NCBI GenBank assembly: GCA_022843025.1
Contig: JALHOL010000001.1
Span: 248,001 to 312,000, forward strand
DNA from: Paracoccaceae bacterium
GTDB lineage: Bacteria; Pseudomonadota; Alphaproteobacteria; Rhodobacterales; Rhodobacteraceae
Reading direction: 5' to 3'
DNA length: 64,000 bases
The position numbers and the translations under genes are program-made. The notes below the pieces were generated by a model, which saw only the letters and a list, made by a program, of their open reading frames with translations, did no database searches and was not told the DNA's origin. Positions within the stretch are counted from its first letter, which is position 1; the number at the start of each line of letters is the position of its first letter. Shown piece after piece: positions 53,063 to 64,000 of this stretch.

Positions 53063-53251
53063 ATGGCCAAGACGAACCCCATCACCTTTCTTCAGCAGGT
53101 GCGAACCGAAGTCGGCAAGGTCGTCTGGCCGACCCGGCGCGAGGTGGTTCTGACCACGATCATGGTGTTCATCATGGCGGCGCTGACGGCGACATTCTTC
53201 AGCCTTGTCGATCTGGGCATCCGCACGGGACTGCGCGCGATCCTTGGGTGA
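53063..53251 (+). CDS. secE: Preprotein translocase subunit SecE
   Basis: A 62-residue single-helix SecE, the short alphaproteobacterial form. ITFLQQVRTEVGKVVWPTRRE is the conserved amphipathic and WP hinge region, followed by one membrane helix (VVLTTIMVFIMAALTATFF-like). It clamps SecY in the SecYEG channel. It lies 170 nt before nusG. The ATG at 53063 gives the usual MAKTNP start. An in-frame extension upstream is ignored. Confidence 0.95.
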   Translation: MAKTNPITFLQQVRTEVGKVVWPTRREVVLTTIMVFIMAALTATFFSLVDLGIRTGLRAILG

Positions 53252-53420
53252 ACGCGGGCGATTGCCCGGATTTGCCTTGAATTCATTGGGCCGCGCTTGT
53301 ATCTGCGCCCCAGATCAAGGGACACGGGCGCGCAGCGATTCGAGTTGCGCGCTTTGTTGTGTTCCTGAAAGCATAGAAATTTCAGGGGGTTCGCCCCCGC
53401 TGACGTAAGGTGGATGAGGC

Positions 53421-53954
53421 ATGGCGAAGCGCTGGTATTCGGTGAGCGTTCTCTCGAATTTCGAGAAGAAGGTTGCCGAGCAGATCCGGACGGCCGTGAT
53501 CGAAGCCGGGTTGCAGGAAGAAATCGACGAAGTGCTGGTTCCGACGGAAGAAGTTCTGGAGGTTCGGCGCGGCAAGAAGGTTACGAGCGAGCGGCGGTTC
53601 ATGCCCGGCTATGTGCTGGTGCGGATGGAGATGTCGAACAAGGGCTATCACCTGATTTCGTCGATCAACCGGGTCACTGGGTTCCTTGGCCCGCAGGGCA
53701 AGCCGATGCCGATGCGGGATGCGGAAGTGAATGCGATCCTGAACCGGGTCGAAGAGGGCGAGGCTGCACCGCGCAACCTGATCCGCTTCGAGATCGGCGA
53801 GAAGGTGAAGGTCACCGATGGCCCGTTCGAGGGCTTTGACGGGATGGTGGAAGAGGTCGACGAGGACCACAGCCGCCTGAAGGTTTCGGTGTCGATCTTT
53901 GGCCGGGCGACCCCGGTCGAACTGGAATTCACGCAGGTCACCAAAGGGGCCTGA
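53421..53954 (+). CDS. nusG: Transcription termination/antitermination protein NusG
   Basis: A 177-residue NusG. The NGN domain begins MAKRWYSVSVLSNFEKKVA and includes the RNA polymerase-contacting GYVLVRMEMSNKGYHLI. The KOW domain is GEKVKVTDGPFEGFDGMVEEV. NusG binds the RNA polymerase clamp, helps elongation and connects to Rho or ribosome S10. Standard position after secE and before rplK. A 102-nt gap with a small cgcccc/ggggtg hairpin (53976-53989) separates it from rplK and might be the L1 autoregulation site. Confidence 0.97.
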   Translation: MAKRWYSVSVLSNFEKKVAEQIRTAVIEAGLQEEIDEVLVPTEEVLEVRRGKKVTSERRFMPGYVLVRMEMSNKGYHLISSINRVTGFLGPQGKPMPMRDAEVNAILNRVEEGEAAPRNLIRFEIGEKVKVTDGPFEGFDGMVEEVDEDHSRLKVSVSIFGRATPVELEFTQVTKGA

Positions 53955-54056
53955 GTGTATCGCGTGGGAGGCGAGCGCCCCTTGGGGTGACGGACCGAAC
54001 CACTAAACCGCGCCACGCCCAATTCCGGGAGGCGCTGTGACAGAGGAGATGGCCCC

Positions 54057-54509
54057 ATGGCCAAGAAAGTAATCGGCAGCCTCAAGCTGCAAGTGAAGGC
54101 CCAGCAAGCCAACCCGTCGCCGCCAGTTGGCCCGGCTCTGGGTCAGCGCGGGCTGAACATCATGGCCTTCGTGAAGGAATTCAACGCGAAGACCGCCGAA
54201 ATTCCGCCGGGCACCCCGACGCCTGTCGTGATCACCTATTACCAGGACAAGTCGTTCAGCCTTGAGCTGAAGACGGCGCCGGCCTCGTACCTGCTGAAGA
54301 CCGCTGCCGGTCTGCCGCCGGTGGGCAAGCGCAACCGCGCGAAGGGTTCGGCGAAGCCGGGCCGTGAAGTGGCTGGTACGGTGACCGTGGCGCAGGTGCG
54401 CCAGATTGCCGAAACGAAGATGAAGGACCTGAACGCCAATTCCGTGGAAGCTGCGATGCAGATCATCCTCGGCTCGGCGAAGTCCTGCGGCATCGAAGTG
54501 AAGGGCTGA
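54057..54509 (+). CDS. rplK: 50S ribosomal protein L11
   Basis: A 150-residue L11, slightly longer than E. coli L11 (142). The N-terminal 25 residues include the stalk-base motif [20 protein letters not shown], the proline-rich region near the GTPase centre. [14 protein letters not shown] and [20 protein letters not shown] complete the RNA-binding domain. It binds the 23S rRNA GTPase-associated centre. rplA begins 4 nt after the stop, so the two are cotranscribed, as in the usual L1-regulated operon. Confidence 0.97.
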   Translation: MAKKVIGSLKLQVKAQQANPSPPVGPALGQRGLNIMAFVKEFNAKTAEIPPGTPTPVVITYYQDKSFSLELKTAPASYLLKTAAGLPPVGKRNRAKGSAKPGREVAGTVTVAQVRQIAETKMKDLNANSVEAAMQIILGSAKSCGIEVKG

Positions 54510-54513
54510 GATC

Positions 54514-55212
54514 ATGGCAAAACTCGGTAAGCGCGTTCGCGCAGCACAGGAAGTTTTCGGCACCGCGACCAATGTTTCGGTCGAGGATGCTGTCGCCCTG
54601 ATCAAGAAGGCGGCTTCGGCCAAGTTCGACGAGACGGTTGAAATCGCGATGAACCTGGGGGTTGATCCCCGCCATGCGGACCAGATGGTGCGCGGCGTGG
54701 TGCAACTGCCGAACGGCACGGGCAAGACCGTGCGCGTGGCGGTGTTCGCCCGTGGTGCCAAGGCCGATGAGGCCAAGGCCGCCGGTGCGGATATCGTTGG
54801 TGCGGAAGACCTGATGGAAACCATCATGGGCGGCAAGATCGAGTTCGACCGTTGCATCGCGACGCCGGACCTGATGCCGCTGGTGGGCCGTCTGGGCAAG
54901 ATCCTGGGCCCGCGCAACCTCATGCCGAACCCGAAGGTCGGCACTGTGACGATGGACGTGAAAACGGCTGTCGAAGCGGCGAAGGGCGGCGAAGTGCAGT
55001 TCAAGGTCGAAAAGGCCGGTGTGGTGCATGCAGGCGTTGGCAAGGTGTCGTTCGACGCTGAAAAGCTGGCGCAGAACGTGCGCGCCTTCGTTGACGCGGT
55101 GAGCCGTGCGAAGCCCGCCGGTGCGAAGGGTGCCTATCTGAAGAAGGTGTCGCTGTCTTCGACGATGGGTCCGGGCGTTTCGGTTGATCTGGCCTCGGCC
55201 ACTGCCAACTGA
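54514..55212 (+). CDS. rplA: 50S ribosomal protein L1
   Basis: A 232-residue L1. The conserved [13 protein letters not shown] start, the central domain block [20 protein letters not shown] and [21 protein letters not shown] fit. L1 binds 23S rRNA at the L1 stalk and represses its own rplKA mRNA. A strong terminator (55246-55277) follows, so rplK-rplA form a closed unit here rather than reading into rplJ. Confidence 0.98.
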   Translation: MAKLGKRVRAAQEVFGTATNVSVEDAVALIKKAASAKFDETVEIAMNLGVDPRHADQMVRGVVQLPNGTGKTVRVAVFARGAKADEAKAAGADIVGAEDLMETIMGGKIEFDRCIATPDLMPLVGRLGKILGPRNLMPNPKVGTVTMDVKTAVEAAKGGEVQFKVEKAGVVHAGVGKVSFDAEKLAQNVRAFVDAVSRAKPAGAKGAYLKKVSLSSTMGPGVSVDLASATAN

Positions 55213-55245
55213 TTGACGTATCGGTCCAAGACCTGATTTACAATG

Positions 55246-55277
55246 CGGACATCCGGAAACGGGTGTCCGTTTTTTTT
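55246..55277 (+). terminator. Strong intrinsic terminator after rplA
   Basis: Stem cggacatcc (55246-55254) with gggtgtccg (55261-55269), containing one G-T pair, a 6-nt loop, and eight T (55270-55277). It starts 33 nt after rplA. An ATG at 55243, which overlaps it, is therefore unlikely to be the start of the next gene. Confidence 0.93.
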
Positions 55278-55317
55278 GGCGCGGCGCGTGTGTCGCCCCG
55301 GTGGGTGGAGAGTGCGG

Positions 55318-56916
55318 GTGGATTTGGCCGAAGACGGTCGGGCGATCGAGATGCTTGTTCCGGACCGGGGCCGGATCGCCGTTTATTCCTGCTATTTCGG
55401 CCAGTATGAACCGTTCCATCGCAATGCCCTGGGGCCGGAGGGCGACTGGGATCGCATCATCTTTACCGATCATGCCGATCTGGATGCGCCGGGTTGCCGG
55501 GTGGTGCGGCTGCCCGAGGGGTTTGAGGGGCTGAGCCCGAAACAGCTGTCGCGGTTGCCGAAGCTGTGGCCGGAGCGGTTTTTGGGGGCCTATGACTGGG
55601 TGATCTATATCGACAACCGGGCGCGGCTGGTGATGCCGCCGGATGAGGTGGTCGCCCGGCTGGATGCCGCACATGGCGGGGTGGCCCCGGCGGGCCGGTT
55701 TCTGGTACGCCACCGAGCGCGGGGCTGTTCATGGCGCGAGGCAGAGGTGTGCCAGCGGCAGGAAAAGCTGGATGCCGAAGAGATGGCCCGTCTACATGCG
55801 TGGTTCCGGGAGGCGGGGCTGCCCCGGAATGCGGGGCTGTTCGTCAATACGGCGCTGGTGCAGAAAATGGGATCACCCGATACCGCGCGGCTGAATGAGG
55901 CGTGGTTCCGCGCCTTTGTCAGCATTGCGGGGCGGGATCAGGTTCTGTTGCCCAATGTGATGCGGGTGACGGGTCTGACGCAGCATGAGATGGGCATGGC
56001 GCTGGCGGAGTTTGCACATTGGCCGGTCTTCGGGTTCAAGATCCGCAACATGTTCCGGCGGGGCATGGCGCTGCCCGTGGGATGGGACAGCCCGAAAGCG
56101 GCTGTTGCAATGGACGAGGATGGGTCGGACGGGGCGATGGCCGGCCGGACGGAACGAAGGAAGCCTGCCGCGAGGGCGGCGTCGAAAGGAGAGATGCAGG
56201 TGCAGGATTTCAAGCGGAAGCGCAAACTGGGCGAGCGGCTTGTGGCAGAGGATGCGGCCCGTCTGGAGCAGGGGAGCGTTGTCCTTGGTGAGGATGACAT
56301 GAAGCTGTACCGCTATGGCGGGGAGGATGGCTTTGATCTGGAGCTGTATCGCAAGGTCCAGACCGAGGCGAACAAGCTGAAGATCAAGAACCAGTTCGTG
56401 CCAGAAGAGCATATCGCGATCCTGTCGCGCTATATGCTGGATCAGGGTGCGAAGCCTGTCACCGGCATCTGCCACGGCACGCGCCGGGGCAATGAGCAGG
56501 TGTGGTTTCGCCAGTATCTGGGCCCGCAGGCCGAGGTGTTCGGGACCGAAATCTCGGACACGGCGACAGAGTTTCCGCACACGATCCAGTGGGATTTCCA
56601 CGAGGTCGATCCGGCATGGCTGGGCAAGATGGACCTAGTCTATTCCAATTCCTGGGATCATGCCCATGATCCGGAGCGGGCCTTTGCGGGGTGGATCAGC
56701 TGCCTGAAACCCGGCGGGTATCTGATGCTGGATCACGGCTGGAACTATCTGCCGGATCGGGTGTCGCCGATGGATCCGTTCGGAATTTCGGAAGCCGGGC
56801 TGGTGAAGATGCTGAACCGGTTGGGGGATGCGACCGGCGAGGTGATCGAGGTGATCGACGGCGGCAAGCACAAGCGCCACCAGATCCGCACTGTGATTTT
56901 CCGCGCCAAGGCGTGA
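55318..56916 (+). CDS. Fused glycosyltransferase-like (DUF616/TOD1-MUCI70) and methyltransferase-like protein
   Basis: A 532-residue, two-domain protein. The first ~255 residues resemble DUF616-type glycosyltransferases, with RIAVYSCYFGQYEPF at the start, IFTDH, LSPKQLSRLPKLWPERFL and the acidic metal-site candidate IYIDNR near residue 100. After a charged linker (about 262-305), the C-terminal part has a Rossmann-type methyltransferase pattern: GICHGTRRGNEQ, FGTEISDTATEFP and LKPGGYLMLDHGW. It could modify a sugar or polymer. The start chosen is GTG at 55318 with ggag 7 nt upstream. It stands inside the ribosomal cluster between rplA and rplJ, which is unusual. Exact reaction unknown. Confidence 0.8.
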   Translation: MDLAEDGRAIEMLVPDRGRIAVYSCYFGQYEPFHRNALGPEGDWDRIIFTDHADLDAPGCRVVRLPEGFEGLSPKQLSRLPKLWPERFLGAYDWVIYIDNRARLVMPPDEVVARLDAAHGGVAPAGRFLVRHRARGCSWREAEVCQRQEKLDAEEMARLHAWFREAGLPRNAGLFVNTALVQKMGSPDTARLNEAWFRAFVSIAGRDQVLLPNVMRVTGLTQHEMGMALAEFAHWPVFGFKIRNMFRRGMALPVGWDSPKAAVAMDEDGSDGAMAGRTERRKPAARAASKGEMQVQDFKRKRKLGERLVAEDAARLEQGSVVLGEDDMKLYRYGGEDGFDLELYRKVQTEANKLKIKNQFVPEEHIAILSRYMLDQGAKPVTGICHGTRRGNEQVWFRQYLGPQAEVFGTEISDTATEFPHTIQWDFHEVDPAWLGKMDLVYSNSWDHAHDPERAFAGWISCLKPGGYLMLDHGWNYLPDRVSPMDPFGISEAGLVKMLNRLGDATGEVIEVIDGGKHKRHQIRTVIFRAKA

Positions 56917-57237
56917 TTTCGCGGTTGGCAGCGGCTTTGAACACGGTAACGGCATGACGGCTGTGCTGACGGGGCTTGGAAAGGGCGGGCGGAATGGATA
57001 TTGACCCGTGATACTCTGCCTGCGTGATTCGTTGCGCAGGTCGCGTATCCTTTGTCCGAGACGGTGGGTGCCCGGCGTGAGCCTGGCTTAATTTCCCTCC
57101 TGAGATGAGAGAACGAGACGGATTTCCGGGGGTTTTCCTCGGGCGATCATAACTCGGGATATCATTCGGACCCGAATGCCCCTGCTTGCAGGGGCTTAAA
57201 TGAGCCGGGGGGAGACCCCCACACTTGGAGTGAAACT
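56917..57237 (+). promoter_or_regulatory. rplJ upstream region with structured leader
   Basis: 321 bases between the fusion gene and rplJ. The last 60 bases hold two stable hairpins: gcccctgc/gcaggggc (57178-57195) and ggggg/ccccc (57208-57220), just before the ribosome site ttggag. rplJL mRNA is commonly repressed by L10-L7/L12 binding to such a leader, so this is a reasonable candidate. No match to a specific leader family has been verified. A promoter is likely earlier in the gap. Confidence 0.55.
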
Positions 57238-57753
57238 GTGGATAGAGCCCAGAAAGAGAAAGTGGTCGATGAACTCGGCCAGATCTTCGAAAGCTCTGGC
57301 GTTGTGGTGGTTGCCCACTACACGGGTATGACGGTTGCACAGATGCAGGACCTGCGCGCGAAAATGCGCGAAGTTGGCGGGTCCGTACGCGTTGCCAAGA
57401 ACAAGCTCGCCAAGATCGCCCTTGAAGGGAAACCCGGCGCACAGATGGGTGACCTGCTTACGGGCATGACCGTGCTTGCCTATTCGGAAGACCCTGTCGC
57501 TGCGGCGAAGGTCACCGAGGCCTATGCCAAGACGAACGAAAAGTTCGTCATTCTTGGCGGGGCCATGGGCGGCTCGATTCTGGACCAGGCCGGTGTCAAG
57601 GCTGTGGCTTCTCTGCCGTCGCGCGAAGAGCTTATCGCTCAGATCGTGTCGTGCATCGGGGCACCCGCTTCGGCAATCGCTGGTGCAATTGGCGCGCCTG
57701 CTTCGAACATCGCAAGCATCCTGTCCACCATCGAGGAAAAGGCTGCGGCCTGA
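57238..57753 (+). CDS. rplJ: 50S ribosomal protein L10
   Basis: A 171-residue L10. The N-terminal RNA-binding domain includes [15 protein letters not shown] and [20 protein letters not shown] with [11 protein letters not shown]. The C-terminal helix ([20 protein letters not shown]) carries the L7/L12 dimer attachment sites. GTG start at 57238 with ggag 8 nt upstream; the initiator is likely read as Met. Followed by rplL after 67 nt. Conserved neighbours make the call firm. Confidence 0.97.
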   Translation: MDRAQKEKVVDELGQIFESSGVVVVAHYTGMTVAQMQDLRAKMREVGGSVRVAKNKLAKIALEGKPGAQMGDLLTGMTVLAYSEDPVAAAKVTEAYAKTNEKFVILGGAMGGSILDQAGVKAVASLPSREELIAQIVSCIGAPASAIAGAIGAPASNIASILSTIEEKAAA

Positions 57754-57820
57754 TCCGAGAATACCCGCGTGGTTGACCCCACAGCGTTGGACCCCATCTT
57801 AATAGAACGGAATGAGCAAA

Positions 57821-58195
57821 ATGGCTGATCTGAACAAACTCGCCGAAGACATCGTCGGCCTGACCCTGCTGCAGGCTCAGGAACTGAAGTCCATCCTGAA
57901 GGACAAGTATGGCATCGAGCCGGCCGCCGGTGGCGCCGTCATGATGGCTGCTGGCCCGGCTGCTGCTGCCGCCCCGGTGGAAGAGCAGACCGAATTCGAC
58001 GTCGTCCTGACGGACGCCGGCCCGAACAAGATCAACGTGATCAAAGTCGTGCGCGAAATCACCGGTCTGGGCCTGAAAGAAGCCAAGGACCTGACCGAAG
58101 CCGGTGGCAAGGTCAAGGAAGGCATCTCCAAGGCTGACGCCGAAGCGATGAAGAAGAAGTTCGAAGAGGCTGGCGCCAAGGCCGAACTGAAGTAA
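57821..58195 (+). CDS. rplL: 50S ribosomal protein L7/L12
   Basis: A 124-residue L7/L12. The N-terminal dimerisation helix is [19 protein letters not shown], followed by an Ala/Pro/Gly hinge ([19 protein letters not shown]) and the C-terminal factor-binding domain with [19 protein letters not shown]. It recruits translation GTPases. The ATG at 57821 is preferred because ggaatgagcaaa precedes it; the ATG at 57812 is too close to that site. A long hairpin lies between rplL and rpoB. Confidence 0.97.
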   Translation: MADLNKLAEDIVGLTLLQAQELKSILKDKYGIEPAAGGAVMMAAGPAAAAAPVEEQTEFDVVLTDAGPNKINVIKVVREITGLGLKEAKDLTEAGGKVKEGISKADAEAMKKKFEEAGAKAELK

Positions 58196-58272
58196 TCGGG
58201 CAGGATGCGTTTCGCATTCTGACACTGGTTTTGAGGCTGGGTCGGGGATTTCCCCGGCCCAGCCGAACCTGT

Positions 58273-58324
58273 CTTGAAAGGGGCATCACGGCCCTTTGGC
58301 CCCGATGCGGGTGCCCCTTTCAAG
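58273..58324 (+). other. Long hairpin in the rplL-rpoB gap (possible RNase III site or attenuator)
   Basis: A perfect 13-bp stem, cttgaaaggggca (58273-58285) with tgcccctttcaag (58312-58324), encloses a 26-nt loop that itself contains the ggccctttggcc palindrome. In E. coli the same gap has an attenuator and RNase III cut that lower rpoBC expression relative to ribosomal proteins. There is no T-run after this stem, so an RNase III substrate is likelier than a simple terminator. Confidence 0.6.
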
Positions 58325-58458
58325 GCGTGGTTTTGGGTTCGGGAGCTTTCCGGTGGGACGGAAAGCATGAATGGAACCCTTCCGCCGCATCGCAATAGGC
58401 GCGCGTTCGTGACCCCGACGAACCAGCGCCAGCGACACGAGAAAAGGTGACGACGCAC

Positions 58459-62592
<4,134 letters not shown>

Positions 62593-62598
62593 CCGAAA

Positions 62599-64000
<1,402 letters not shown>

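Overview
The window is a 64 kb piece of chromosome from a GC-rich alphaproteobacterium, almost certainly of the Rhodobacterales/Rhodobacteraceae (Rhodobacter-like). The indications are the strong G/C third-position bias, a ChvI-ChvG two-component pair followed by a short HprK, RapZ and PTS proteins, a (2S)-methylsuccinyl-CoA dehydrogenase of the ethylmalonyl-CoA pathway, a DUF6473-type protein, and an rplKA/rplJL/rpoBC cluster headed by tuf and tRNA-Trp. It looks like ordinary chromosome. I see no phage, plasmid, integrase, insertion sequence, CRISPR array or rRNA.

Layout. 1-10.6 kb: the 3' part of dnaE2, a RidA protein, a pterin dehydratase, a GNAT-like protein, a glycerophosphodiesterase, a second RidA, a type I secretion membrane-fusion/ABC pair, and an mlaA-mlaC pair. 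10.6-11.3 kb is a lower-GC pocket with one doubtful small membrane protein. 11.3-25 kb: PBP1A, glnK-amt, a periplasmic eight-cysteine repeat protein, an aminotransferase/sulfurtransferase pair, smpB, an EamA transporter with dapA, a soluble lytic transglycosylase and an MFS transporter. 25-35.6 kb: mcd, a TauE/SafE permease, pckA, and the chvI-chvG-hprK-rapZ-manX-hpr run with a downstream acyltransferase. 35.7-48.9 kb: hbd, a DUF6473 protein, etfBA, a PduO-type adenosyltransferase, a HIG1-like protein, an SDR, an SH3 protein, parC, a YjgN protein with an M48 protease, a cytochrome P450 and a lipoprotein. 49-64 kb: tuf, an acetyltransferase, tRNA-Trp, a large membrane protein, secE, nusG, rplK, rplA, a glycosyltransferase/methyltransferase fusion, rplJ, rplL, rpoB and the start of rpoC.

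How the genes work together. mcd, hbd, etfAB, the cobalamin adenosyltransferase and pckA fit assimilation of acetyl-CoA or butyryl-CoA through the ethylmalonyl-CoA pathway, with ETF taking electrons from acyl-CoA dehydrogenases. ChvIG, HprK, RapZ, EIIA-Man and HPr form one translationally coupled regulatory operon linking envelope sensing to a PTS phosphorelay. GlnK-Amt handles ammonium.

The most unusual signal is not a gene. A composite intergenic element of four palindromes in fixed order (P1-P2-spacer-P3-P4, about 110-118 bp) occurs three times (19240-19357, 25093-25208, 35657-35765). Arm sequences differ between copies but remain self-complementary. A second family of TTC-TGC-GAA palindromes, usually in pairs, lies at 3160-3200, 28127-28166 and 35568-35641. 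Other points of interest are the eight-cysteine four-repeat protein and the non-ribosomal genes inside the tuf-rpoC cluster.
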